Of a stretch of DNA of 64,000 nucleotides, positions 1 to 8,618 are shown piece by piece. The position numbers and the translations under genes were made by a program. The stretch lies in NCBI GenBank assembly GCA_944359725.1, contig CALVSY010000005.1, positions 1 through 64,000 of the forward strand, in the 5' to 3' direction. The notes below the pieces were generated by a model. That model was not told where the DNA came from. It saw only the letters and a list, made by a program, of their open reading frames with translations, and made no database searches. Each line of letters opens with the position of its first letter. Within the stretch, counting starts at the first letter, position 1. The stretch is from an uncultured Bacilli bacterium (GTDB taxonomy: Bacteria; Bacillota_I; Bacilli_A; RF39; UBA660).

Positions 1-1
1 T

Positions 2-181
2 CCTATTCAGTTTGAATTCCAGTATTTTAATAATATCCCCCTTCTTCCTTTGTCTAATATCTTGACTTAACTCCCAAGGATTTTCGGTTATTGCAGTGGT
101 AAAGAAAATTTAGACAAATTAAAAATCGATAAGATCAATTATGATGATATCGATTTAACTATTAAACTACTTAAAAAGTAG
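2..181 (+). pseudogene. C-terminal gene remnant, interrupted by a stop
   Basis: One frame is open from the window edge to a TAG at 179-181 except for a TAA at 68-70. The tail after that stop is Lys/Asp/Ile rich and ends in IKLLKK, like the real proteins of this genome. I do not recognise the family. It is either the broken 3' end of a gene starting outside the window or chance reading. The rest of 182-420 holds no gene that I can support. Confidence 0.25.
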
Positions 182-422
182 TACCTTTAATTAAGCCAAA
201 ATACACTTATTTTTTCTACAACAATGTGGGATGTTTACCTTACAAAATTTAAAAAATAATAACTTCCCGCACTTTTTTGCGTGCTTTCATTTCAACTTAA
301 CGACGTTATTTTATCATTTTTCTTTATAAAAGTATACCTTTTTTCCTTTATTTATGGGATTTTCTAATTAAAAATCATTTTTTATTTTCTGCGGGAGTTT
401 TTCTTTAAACCTAACCAAAAAC

Positions 423-446
423 AAAAAAGAGCATTTTTATGCTCTA
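423..446 (-). terminator. Terminator of the glycosyltransferase pair
   Basis: On the minus strand GAGCAT-AAAA-ATGCTC is followed by a T run. The hairpin overlaps the stop codon of the upstream gene. Confidence 0.75.
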
Positions 447-923
447 TAACTTATCTATGTACCATTTTATTTTTTGCCTAAAATTTTCACTATTTGATTC
501 ATATTTTACTGGCTTAAAAGTTTTTATTTGTTCCAATACTTTAGATAGGTTTTTAACATCATAAAGTGGAAGTACATAACCTTTTAAAGCAAATTCTTTT
601 GTTATTTGCATTTGATGGTCATTAGTATGTTCACCATACTTTTTTAGTCTTGGTACAACAATTACTTTTTTATTTTTATTTAAACACTCGGTAATTGTAC
701 CAACACCTGCATGAGTAATTATTATTCTTGCTTTATCAATTAGTGATTCTATTTCTTCTTTTGATGTAAAATCAAACGTTTTTATATTATCATCCTTAAA
801 ATTAGTACATCCTATTTGAGCGATTATTTTGTCTTTAATATTACCTTTTTTCTTTTCTTTTGCAACCGCTTTTAATATTCTTTCAAAAGGTTTATCTTGA
901 GTTCCTAAAAGTACCAATATCAT
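444..923 (-). CDS. Glycosyltransferase catalytic subunit, Alg13/PssE type
   Basis: 159 residues matching the C-terminal half of family 28 glycosyltransferases. It opens with MILVLLGTQDKPFERIL and carries the nucleotide-sugar-binding stretch ITHAGVGTITECL followed by VVPR and HTNDHQ. Proteins of this size (PssE, CpsG, eukaryotic Alg13) supply the donor-sugar site and work only with a membrane partner. That partner is the gene directly upstream, whose stop codon abuts this ATG, so translation is probably coupled. Likely role: adding the second sugar to a lipid-linked sugar for a surface glycan, on the cytoplasmic face of the membrane. The family call is firm; the substrate is unknown. Confidence 0.85.
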   Translation of the reverse strand: MILVLLGTQDKPFERILKAVAKEKKKGNIKDKIIAQIGCTNFKDDNIKTFDFTSKEEIESLIDKARIIITHAGVGTITECLNKNKKVIVVPRLKKYGEHTNDHQMQITKEFALKGYVLPLYDVKNLSKVLEQIKTFKPVKYESNSENFRQKIKWYIDKL

Positions 924-1394
924 CTAAAAAATCCACCCCTCACATACCGCTTTAGGATAAAGTTTAAGCATTGAATGCCACTGAACGATAAAAACATCTG
1001 CTATTGGATAAATAAGCTTACCAGTAAGTGTTTTAGTTTCTATGTTTGCAAAAGACTCTATGTATATTATTTTCTTTTTAAACAACTTTGCTATATAACA
1101 CATAGCAACACAAGTATGAGCTCCAGTTGTTACAACAACATCAGGTTTAAATTTTAAAAACATTATAAAACTTTTAATCACATTAATTGGCATAACAAAT
1201 AAATATCTTAACATGTGATCCTTATTCCCTGTTAAAAGATAATCAATTTTACTTTTATACCTCGCCTTTAAACCAATAGTTGATTTATGTTTTTCAGTTA
1301 CTATTTTATAATCATAATCTTTAAAAATTCTTTTAAGTTGCATAAGTTCAGTTAAATGACCACCCATGCTTGATATAAACATTACTTTCTTCAT
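924..1394 (-). CDS. Glycosyltransferase membrane-anchor subunit, Alg14/PssD type
   Basis: 156 residues with the Alg14/PssD opening MKKVMFISSMGGHLTEL, the acceptor-side Rossmann-like half of a split glycosyltransferase. The central motif VVTTGAHTCVAMCYIAKL and the segment YIESFANIETKTLTGK are family hallmarks. The protein is expected to dock its catalytic partner (the next gene) on the membrane and bind the lipid-linked acceptor. The start is supported by TAGGAG seven bases upstream. The two genes form an operon ended by the hairpin at 423-446. Confidence 0.85.
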   Translation of the reverse strand: MKKVMFISSMGGHLTELMQLKRIFKDYDYKIVTEKHKSTIGLKARYKSKIDYLLTGNKDHMLRYLFVMPINVIKSFIMFLKFKPDVVVTTGAHTCVAMCYIAKLFKKKIIYIESFANIETKTLTGKLIYPIADVFIVQWHSMLKLYPKAVCEGWIF

Positions 1395-1452
1395 AAATAT
1401 CTCCTAAGTTGATTATAACACGTTAAAAACAGCTTGTACACATCATTTGAAT

Positions 1453-2337
1453 TTATACTAACTCATATTCTCTATCTATTACGTAGTCATTTGGAACATA
1501 TTCAAAGATAAATTCATTATCTTTCTTACATAGAATAATGCCCAATGTCGGATTTTGTTCAGGTGTTTTTAAGTTTTTATCAATGTAGTTCATGTACGTT
1601 TTAATCTGTCCAAAGTGCTCTTTTTTTAATTCCGTATTTTTTAGTTCTAAAACAACATATCTATTATCTTTTATGTTGTATAAAAGAATGTCTATGTAGT
1701 AAAACCTATTTCCTATTTTTAATGGATATTCATTACCAACGTATGTGAAACCTACACCCAATTGTTTTAAAAAATCATCTATATTTTCTAATATTAACCG
1801 TTTTAACATTTTCTCGGTTATATTATTTGTATCATAGGTGTTTTTAATAAGTATTGGATTCTTTATTAAATCTTCTGTTTTAGGTTCTTCTTTTTTTATT
1901 AACATCGCTTTTGCTTTATCATCTAATCTTTCATATTCTTTACTTTTTATTCTTTCATGTAGTTGTCTGTACGATAAATTTTGGTGACTAGCAATTTCAA
2001 CATAATAATTAATAGCATTTAAATCACTAAGTTTTAAAATTTCTCTATAATGTGTCCAAGATAAATCGTCACGCGGTGCGTGACCTTTTTCTATTAAACA
2101 AAAAAATTGTCGCATATATTTAAGATTAGTTGCACTATAACCTTTTCCTAATTCTTCTGTTAACTTAGCTGAATACTTTTTTATTATTCCTTCACCATAA
2201 TTTTTACCTGCTTCACTAAGTAATCTACCAACATTATAATAAGTCGTTAAATCACTTCTATTTTTAGAATAATCTTTTGCTTTTTTGTATACTTCGTTAT
2301 TTATTAATTCTTGTTTTATTTCGTTATAATAGTTCAT
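1453..2337 (-). CDS. YhcG-family PDDEXK nuclease (DUF1016)
   Basis: 294 residues. The N-terminal DUF1016 domain (about 1-150) contains YYNVGRLLSE and GYSATNLKYMRQFF. The C-terminal half (about 165-294) is a PDDEXK nuclease-like fold: YIDILLYN supplies the Asp and VVLELKN the E-x-K. YhcG proteins are stand-alone genes often found with restriction systems and mobile DNA, with a suspected role in DNA processing or defence that is not well established. The start codon and ribosome site lie inside a perfect inverted repeat (2328-2382), which suggests self-regulation. Confidence 0.85.
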   Translation of the reverse strand: MNYYNEIKQELINNEVYKKAKDYSKNRSDLTTYYNVGRLLSEAGKNYGEGIIKKYSAKLTEELGKGYSATNLKYMRQFFCLIEKGHAPRDDLSWTHYREILKLSDLNAINYYVEIASHQNLSYRQLHERIKSKEYERLDDKAKAMLIKKEEPKTEDLIKNPILIKNTYDTNNITEKMLKRLILENIDDFLKQLGVGFTYVGNEYPLKIGNRFYYIDILLYNIKDNRYVVLELKNTELKKEHFGQIKTYMNYIDKNLKTPEQNPTLGIILCKKDNEFIFEYVPNDYVIDREYELV

Positions 2338-2382
2338 ATAATAGTTCCTTTCGTTTTTTGGTTTTCTATTATATGAACTATT
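2328..2382. promoter_or_regulatory. Perfect 17-bp inverted repeat over the yhcG-like start region
   Basis: AATAGTTCATATAATAG at 2328-2344 is repeated in exact inverted form at 2366-2382, with a 21-base spacer holding the ribosome binding site. One arm contains the start codon, the other a TATAAT-like -10. A TTGACA lies at 2394-2399 on the minus strand, 20 bases from TATAAT, longer than ideal. It could be an operator pair or an RNA hairpin hiding the start. Confidence 0.6.
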
Positions 2383-2428
2383 TTTAAAAATATTGTCAAA
2401 AAAAAAGAAACCTTACTTAAGATTTCTT

Positions 2429-3991
2429 TTAAAAATCATCATCTTCATCTTCGTCTTCTAATGAAAGCTTACGATACTTAGGTTTTTGCTTATCTAACCT
2501 TCTTTTAGCTTCTCTTAGTTCTTCTTTACGCTCTTTTCTTGATTTTTTTGGAACTTCAAAGTCGTCTTCTACCTTTTTTATAACAGGTCTTTCATCTACG
2601 CTTTCAATATCATATGAATCATTATCATTATCTTCTTTATTATTTAATTTTTCTTTTAACTTATCTATTTTCTTTTGATATTTTTCTATTTTCTTTTCTT
2701 TTTTAGTAAATATCTTTTTAAATATACTTATTAAAATTATTAATAAAATGATTAAAAGTAATCCTGATGCAATACAAAACAAATATATTATGATGGTGTT
2801 TTTAGAATTATCTAAATTTTCGTAATATCGTTGAAAAGATGCGTCTTCTTTATCATAAACATAAAAGCCTTTATCACCCGTTTGCAAGTTTTGTGCATAA
2901 ACTAAGTAATAGTTTTTATCATCATCTAAAACATATCTATAAGCAGTTACTTTTTCATCACCTATTTTAACACTTGTTTTTTTAAAACCATATGGAATAT
3001 CGTCATCTACTTCATCTAAAATTAGCAGATAAAGTCCGCCTCCTGCAACTTCATTAAACTTAGAGAATTTTTTTGTTTTAGTATCATAAATAAATAGTCT
3101 AACTTCTCCTTCTTCATCTTTCAAAGCAACTAAAGTAAGACCTGCTTCTTTATTTTCATAAGCGGTAACTTCTTGATCTTCTATGGTTATTTTTGTTTCC
3201 GTAAAACCAACTGGAATATTTTCTACCTGACCTGATTTTCTAACTATAGTGTAGCTTTTGCCACCAACTTTTACGTTTATTGGATCTAATTCTTCGACCG
3301 TTAAGTTTATTACATAGGTCTTTTTTTCTCCGTGTTGTGCAGTAACTACTACCTCAACTTTATTAAGACCATCAACAACATCTATTTCCCCAGCACCAGA
3401 AATTGTTGCCGTAGAATCCGCTGGTGCTGCATTTATCTTAGCTTTTGTTGTATCAACTGGTAAGGTTGCCGAATATTCTAAGGTTGATGCATTAAACGAA
3501 GGTGTTAACTCTGCTCCTTCAACTGATAAAGATGCTAAGTTATTATTTCTACTATATCCTGCTTCTATTTCTGCCTGCGTTTTCATACTAACAGAAGCTG
3601 AACCAGTACTAGATAAACATTCATTAGTTGAAGAATAGTCTAAAACAGATGCATTAACTGGTTTAAAAGTTGCTGTACCTGATGTTAATGCCGTAAATGA
3701 ATATGTATAACTTGAAGAAGTTTTACTTCCGTTACCATAGTCAACAACATGTAGTGTTCCACTATTTAATCTTACCTTTGATGAATCATAACTTAAAGTA
3801 TACTCCCATGATCCTATCGATTGGGATCCAGAAACAGTTACGGTTACTTTAAAACTTTGTCCTACAACTGCGCTAGATGGTGCTGATACACCTATTCTAC
3901 AACTTGCAGCGGAAGCATTAGGTAATTTAAATAAGAATACAAAAAGGAGGATGAATACTCCTGTTAATACTTTTTTATATAACTTTCTCAT
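2429..3991 (-). CDS. Membrane-anchored cohesin-domain surface protein
   Basis: 520 residues. A signal peptide (1-29, ending ASA) is followed by a cohesin-type domain (about 31-135) with GQSFKVTVTVSG and IGSWEYTLSYDSSKVRL. Next comes a cadherin-like beta-sandwich (about 148-230; NNLASLSVEGAELTPSF, then KTYVINLTVE). Two further repeats share KVGGKSYTIVRKSG-like and TSVKIGDEKVTAYRY-like strands. One membrane helix (about 400-425) precedes a Lys/Arg- and Asp/Glu-rich cytoplasmic tail. Cohesins bind dockerins, and the gene directly upstream, 10 bp away in the same operon, encodes a glucosaminidase ending in a dockerin. The likely job is to hold that enzyme at the membrane surface. The pairing is inference. 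Confidence 0.8.
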   Translation of the reverse strand: MRKLYKKVLTGVFILLFVFLFKLPNASAASCRIGVSAPSSAVVGQSFKVTVTVSGSQSIGSWEYTLSYDSSKVRLNSGTLHVVDYGNGSKTSSSYTYSFTALTSGTATFKPVNASVLDYSSTNECLSSTGSASVSMKTQAEIEAGYSRNNNLASLSVEGAELTPSFNASTLEYSATLPVDTTKAKINAAPADSTATISGAGEIDVVDGLNKVEVVVTAQHGEKKTYVINLTVEELDPINVKVGGKSYTIVRKSGQVENIPVGFTETKITIEDQEVTAYENKEAGLTLVALKDEEGEVRLFIYDTKTKKFSKFNEVAGGGLYLLILDEVDDDIPYGFKKTSVKIGDEKVTAYRYVLDDDKNYYLVYAQNLQTGDKGFYVYDKEDASFQRYYENLDNSKNTIIIYLFCIASGLLLIILLIILISIFKKIFTKKEKKIEKYQKKIDKLKEKLNNKEDNDNDSYDIESVDERPVIKKVEDDFEVPKKSRKERKEELREAKRRLDKQKPKYRKLSLEDEDEDDDF

Positions 3992-4001
3992 TTCATACCT
4001 C

Positions 4002-5798
4002 CTATTGTGTGATGTTGCCAGTACCTAATAGATATTTTTGTACTAATAACAAGTCTTTTATTGTTACTTTACCATCATGAGATACATCAGCTGCTTCTTT
4101 ATTTGACTCAGTTAAGTTTTGTGATCCGAGTAAGTATTTTTGTACCAATAATAAATCTTTTATTGACACATTACCATCACCTGATATATCACCATATACT
4201 GCTATTTCATATACTTTATCATTAATACTTATTAAGTCTTCGGTTGATACCTTACCACTTAATTTAGTTTGCCAGTTTTTATTTAATACCCCAACTTCAG
4301 CTCCAAGACTTTCTAAATAACTTCTAATAGAACTTACATCCTCACCTAAAGTTACCTTAGTAAAGTATCCATTAACAAGTTTATATCCAGCGTTATTAAT
4401 TATTTGTTCTGCAGTTAAAGTTGGATTTTCATTTGATCCCCCTGAGTTATTACCAGAGTCTGATGAGGAGTTTCCTCCTTGGTTTGAATCCGGTGGCGTA
4501 GGTGTTGTTGAACCTCCTACCGTATCCGTTCTAGATACCTTAAATGCAGAATCTGGTCTATTGTTATAAACAGGAATTACAAAAGTATAATTATTATCTA
4601 ATTTACCACTTGATTTATATGAACTATAGATATTTGAAGCTTCTGATTCTGGTGCCATTATGTTTGTTTGATATTGGTGTGTATACTCAAGTCTCGTTCT
4701 ATAGCTTGATACGTTAAATTTTTGGAAATATATCGTATCTTGACCAATACTTATATATGATGAACCAATAAATTTAGCTCCACCGGTAATGGCCTTTTGA
4801 ATAGAGTTCCAGCCTTGGTTTTTAGCATATTCTAATCCTTTTAGGTAATTATCTTCACCCGATGTTGCACCTATGTTATAAAAGTTATAATAACCCTCAT
4901 AACCAGATACCGTTCCACTAGATGCTGAAGAACCATTTGTTCCCATTTCTTGGATTGCACGTGATGCTAAGTGAATAGATGATACGTTAGCTTCTTTTGC
5001 AGCTTCTATGAAAGCCTGGGCATACGTTTTTTTAACACCATTTTCAGTAAATGATCCTTCCATAAATGTTCCGTCTAATAATTCTTGAACAGATGAATCT
5101 TCATTTGAGTTATAAGCTAAAGACTGGAACATGAATATACCTTTTTCCGTTAAAAAGTTTCTTGGATCCATGTAGTACTTTACCGCGTCTTTAGCAGGTG
5201 CATACCAGCTTGTCCCATCAACTATTATTCCGTTTGGATTCATACTATCTTTAAATATTAAAGATGGATATAAATAACTAATCGCACTAGTTCCTTTTTG
5301 ACTTTCTGCTTCTGCAGCATCCTCCCAATCAAGTCCAGTGTAATCTGCTTCAAAAGTCCAGTTAGGATGCATTGCATGTAATTTTCTTAGATAAGGTTTA
5401 TAGCTATCTGGAAATGAACTTATACTTTCTTCAAATGCTGTATCATCATTATATGTATAAGTTTTAGCATCATACATACATGCTTTAGCTACATAACCAG
5501 TATATTCTCTTGCAGCGTAATCAAACTTTACCGCATACCAAGTAGCACTATTATTTCCCTCGTTAGGACCAGTTGCACTTTTTATGTACTCTAGTTGTTG
5601 GTTAGGATATACATAAACGGTATCATTACCATTTTTAATTGAAGATGACTTATCGGATGCCTCGGTTCTAACAGGACACTTGTATCTTACTTGATACAAA
5701 TCATAAGAGCCTGCATTTACCCTTCCTATAAATAAGTAAAAGGTAAACATAACAGTAAATAACATTAATAAATAAAATGGCTTTTTACGTATCTTCAT
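4002..5798 (-). CDS. Secreted beta-N-acetylglucosaminidase with C-terminal dockerin
   Basis: 598 residues. A signal peptide or membrane anchor (about 8-29) is followed by an SH3-like wall-binding region (about 35-105). The glucosaminidase domain (about 130-385) includes HLASRAIQEMG, with Glu as the expected catalytic acid, and YYNFYNIGA. A Ser/Gly/Asn-rich linker (about 425-460) and a small beta domain follow. The last 65 residues are a type I dockerin with two Ca-binding loops, GDISGDGNVSIKDLLL and ADVSHDGKVTIKDLLL. The enzyme should cut glycan strands of peptidoglycan outside the cell. Dockerins are unusual on autolysins outside cellulosome bacteria. The downstream partner gene carries a cohesin. 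Confidence 0.88.
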   Translation of the reverse strand: MKIRKKPFYLLMLFTVMFTFYLFIGRVNAGSYDLYQVRYKCPVRTEASDKSSSIKNGNDTVYVYPNQQLEYIKSATGPNEGNNSATWYAVKFDYAAREYTGYVAKACMYDAKTYTYNDDTAFEESISSFPDSYKPYLRKLHAMHPNWTFEADYTGLDWEDAAEAESQKGTSAISYLYPSLIFKDSMNPNGIIVDGTSWYAPAKDAVKYYMDPRNFLTEKGIFMFQSLAYNSNEDSSVQELLDGTFMEGSFTENGVKKTYAQAFIEAAKEANVSSIHLASRAIQEMGTNGSSASSGTVSGYEGYYNFYNIGATSGEDNYLKGLEYAKNQGWNSIQKAITGGAKFIGSSYISIGQDTIYFQKFNVSSYRTRLEYTHQYQTNIMAPESEASNIYSSYKSSGKLDNNYTFVIPVYNNRPDSAFKVSRTDTVGGSTTPTPPDSNQGGNSSSDSGNNSGGSNENPTLTAEQIINNAGYKLVNGYFTKVTLGEDVSSIRSYLESLGAEVGVLNKNWQTKLSGKVSTEDLISINDKVYEIAVYGDISGDGNVSIKDLLLVQKYLLGSQNLTESNKEAADVSHDGKVTIKDLLLVQKYLLGTGNITQ

Positions 5799-5964
5799 GT
5801 AACCAACTCCTATTCATATTAATTATAACATAGAAGTTAGTCGAATTTTATTTTAATTTATATAATAATGTTTTGATTTGTAAAGTAATGTAAAAAAATT
5901 AAGAATATTCTTTTATTTTAAAAGCATCATATAAGTATAGCACATCAAAGTATTTACTTAATAA

Positions 5965-5993
5965 TTGTATTTTGTAGGATTTTGTTGTATAAT
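5965..5993 (+). promoter_or_regulatory. Promoter of the LCP gene
   Basis: TTGTAT (5965-5970) and TATAAT (5988-5993) are separated by exactly 17 bases. They lie upstream of GAGGTGA and the TTG start at 6018. Confidence 0.7.
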
Positions 5994-6017
5994 TACTTGG
6001 TAACATGAGGTGATATT

Positions 6018-7649
6018 TTGGAAAAGAAAAAAAAGAAGTTTAAAAAAGCCGTGTTATTACTTTTTCCACTCTTGATTATTTATTATATTTCAAGTGCATA
6101 TTTCGTTGATGCGGTATATTATTACAATTCATCTAAAAGTTTTATGACTTATGTTGTTTACGCTTTAATTATACTAACAGCACTATTTATTGTTATATTT
6201 ACGGTAAGAGGTTTTAAATGTATCAAGAAGAATAAAACGAAAAGTTACGTTTGGTACTTTATATTCTTAATTTTAGTTATCGCAGCTGAAATATTTATTA
6301 CGGTAAACATAAACAAAATTTCATCATCATTATCTAAGATAACTAGCAGTGAAGCTGGATACTCATCTAACATTATCGTTCTTAATGATTCTAATATTGA
6401 ATCAATTGATGATTTAAAGGATGATGATGCTAAAATAGGTATTATAAGTGATGAAGATAATCAAGAAGGTCACATTCTTCCTATGCAAATTATAGAAGAA
6501 GAACAAATTAACGAAGAAAACTTAGCAAGCTATGATGAATACATAGACATGCTTGATGATTTATATGATGGCGAAATTGATGCTATGTTTGTAAGTTCTT
6601 CTTACGTTTCATTATTTGCAAGTGAAGATGGATATGAAAACATTGCTAATGAAACAAAGGTGATATATGAAAAAACGCAAAAAACAACAAAAGAAACATC
6701 TTCAACTGGTAAAACGTTAGATGAGCCATTTACCATACTTCTTATGGGTGTTGATAGTAATACGAACTCGCTTGCTAAAAGTAACTCATTTAATGGTGAT
6801 ACGTTAATGCTTATAACGTTTAATCCTCACACCATGAACGCAACGGTACTTAGTATTCCAAGGGACACAAGAGTTCCTATCGTATGTACAAGATCAAAGG
6901 CTAAAAACAAAATTAATTCAGCTGCTTTATATGGTGCTGATTGTGTTATGGATACAATAACAAACTTTACTGGTATCGAAATAGATTACTGGGTAAAAGT
7001 AAACTTCCAAGGTGTTATCTCACTTGTTGATGCATTAGGAGGAATAGACGTTGACATACCTTACGCTTTTTGTGAAAGTGATTCAAAAAGAAGATTTGGT
7101 AAAAACACCATTTATTTAGAAAAAGGATATCAAACACTAAATGGTGAGCAAACCCTTGCCTTTGCAAGAAATCGTCATACTTGGCCACAATACTGTGGAA
7201 GAAAATATTCAAATTATAATAGTAATGATTTCGTAAGAGGACAAAACCAACAACAAATAGTAAAAGCAATCGTAAATAAATTAAAAGGAATAGATAGTTT
7301 ATCAGAAATATATGATATTTTAGATATATTAGGTGACAACGTTGATACTAACATTGATAAAGAAACAATGATAACTGGTTTTGACACTTTTAAAAACATA
7401 ATCTTTAATTCAAGAAACATAACAAGTGATGATTTTATCGGTACTCAAAGATTATACCTTTCAGGTTATGATCATACGATAAGTGGAATATATTACTTTG
7501 AATATTACAAGCAAAGTTTAAACGAAATTGTTGAAGCCATGGAAATTAACCTTGAGTTAAAAGAGCCTGAAATGGATAAAGAGTTTTCATTCTCAATTAA
7601 TAATCCTTATGAAGATACACAAATAGGAAAAGGAACTTATAGCTACTAA
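6018..7649 (+). CDS. LCP (LytR-CpsA-Psr) family ligase with extra sensor-like domain
   Basis: 543 residues from a TTG start chosen for GAGGTGA five bases upstream. Three membrane helices (about 11-29, 42-63, 77-98) come first. Residues about 115-210 look like half of a solute-binding domain (SNIESIDDLKDDDAKIGII). The LCP domain (about 237-450) carries GDTLML (Asp261) and SIPRDTRVPI (Arg282, Asp283, Arg285), the residues that bind the polyprenyl pyrophosphate. LCP enzymes move glycopolymers from lipid carrier to peptidoglycan outside the cell. The capsule-type genes just downstream fit this. The extra domain is not in standard LCP proteins. Confidence 0.9.
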   Translation: MEKKKKKFKKAVLLLFPLLIIYYISSAYFVDAVYYYNSSKSFMTYVVYALIILTALFIVIFTVRGFKCIKKNKTKSYVWYFIFLILVIAAEIFITVNINKISSSLSKITSSEAGYSSNIIVLNDSNIESIDDLKDDDAKIGIISDEDNQEGHILPMQIIEEEQINEENLASYDEYIDMLDDLYDGEIDAMFVSSSYVSLFASEDGYENIANETKVIYEKTQKTTKETSSTGKTLDEPFTILLMGVDSNTNSLAKSNSFNGDTLMLITFNPHTMNATVLSIPRDTRVPIVCTRSKAKNKINSAALYGADCVMDTITNFTGIEIDYWVKVNFQGVISLVDALGGIDVDIPYAFCESDSKRRFGKNTIYLEKGYQTLNGEQTLAFARNRHTWPQYCGRKYSNYNSNDFVRGQNQQQIVKAIVNKLKGIDSLSEIYDILDILGDNVDTNIDKETMITGFDTFKNIIFNSRNITSDDFIGTQRLYLSGYDHTISGIYYFEYYKQSLNEIVEAMEINLELKEPEMDKEFSFSINNPYEDTQIGKGTYSY

Positions 7650-7660
7650 GTTCCTTTTTA
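7629..7660. terminator. Terminator after the LCP gene
   Basis: AAGGAACTT and AAGTTCCTT (7630-7638 and 7648-7656) form a stem followed by a T run. It overlaps the end of the convergent holin-like gene. Confidence 0.75.
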
Positions 7661-7969
7661 TTTATCTAATTTTTTAACCGCACTTTCTATTAATATTTCT
7701 AGTTCTGTATCGCTTACCTTTAAATCATTATTATCAAGCCATTCTTTTGCTTTTTCTTTTGCTTCATCAAATTTCTCACTACTAGTTGTGCCTTTGTTTT
7801 TACTTACTTGTTCAACGTATAAAACAGTTGCCTCAATTATTTCGTTTATTGTTTTTGTATTAGTATACTTAGTGTATGCTTTTTTTAATTGCACTCCAAC
7901 ATAACTTATAACACCAGTTATTATGGTAGCTAAAAAAGGAAGCAAATAAGTACTAATAAACTCCTTCAT
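7658..7969 (-). CDS. Phage holin LLH-like small membrane protein
   Basis: 103 residues. One membrane helix (about 5-27) is followed by the charged coiled tail typical of the LLH holin family (GVQLKKAYTKYTNTKTINEIIEATVLYVEQ and an acidic end). In phages these proteins form holes that release lysins. Here the gene is isolated, convergent with the LCP gene, with no other phage gene nearby. It is probably a domesticated holin, perhaps helping export of wall enzymes; the role is inference. Start supported by GGGTGA. Confidence 0.65.
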   Translation of the reverse strand: MKEFISTYLLPFLATIITGVISYVGVQLKKAYTKYTNTKTINEIIEATVLYVEQVSKNKGTTSSEKFDEAKEKAKEWLDNNDLKVSDTELEILIESAVKKLDK

Positions 7970-8078
7970 TTAATATCACCCATAAGTATTATATTAAGCG
8001 TTAAAATTTAAAGTTATAATACATATCTTTTATTTTTTATCTAAACAATATGTTATAATGTTATTATTGGAGGATAAC

Positions 8079-8618
8079 ATGAAATACTTAACTAAATTAA
8101 AAATGTATTTAATAAGTGATGCAAATAAAAGAACAAAAATATTAATTAAGAAAAACTTCTTTAAAAGCGTTGGCAAAAACTTCTTTTTCCAACCTAGGAT
8201 AATTCCTGATGAACCAAAATTAATTAGTTTTGGAAATAACGTATGTGTTGCATCGGGTGTTACTTTCGTAACTCATGATGTTATAGACAAAGTCTTAAAC
8301 AACATGGACTATGGTTATAATTTTCATTATAATTGTGCTCCAATAAAAATTGGAAATAACGTTTTTATAGGATGTAACGTAACCATATTACCAGGAGTTG
8401 AAATAAAAGATAACGTAATTATAGCAGCAGGTTCCATTGTAACAAAGGACGTTAAAGAAAACACCGTTGTCGCAGGTAATCCTGCTAAAGTAATAAGTAC
8501 TTTTGATGAATACGTAAAAAACAGAAAAAAAGATGATTTAGATGGTTTATATCCTAATTGTGATGCAGTAATAAATCAAATATGGCAAAGGTTTGAAAAT
8601 GAAAAAGATAACAAATAA
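8079..8618 (+). CDS. Hexapeptide-repeat acyltransferase
   Basis: 179 residues counted from the ATG at 8079, preferred over the ATG at 8058 because GGAGG sits at 8069-8073 and the earlier ATG lies in the TATAAT box. The left-handed beta-helix repeats run from about residue 50 to 140. GNNVFIGCNVTILPGVEIKD, the catalytic-type His in FVTHDV and AGNPAKVI are typical of sugar O-acetyltransferases (WbbJ/Maa group). It probably acetylates a sugar of the surface polymer whose polymerase is encoded next, with overlapping coding ends. Confidence 0.8.
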   Translation: MKYLTKLKMYLISDANKRTKILIKKNFFKSVGKNFFFQPRIIPDEPKLISFGNNVCVASGVTFVTHDVIDKVLNNMDYGYNFHYNCAPIKIGNNVFIGCNVTILPGVEIKDNVIIAAGSIVTKDVKENTVVAGNPAKVISTFDEYVKNRKKDDLDGLYPNCDAVINQIWQRFENEKDNK

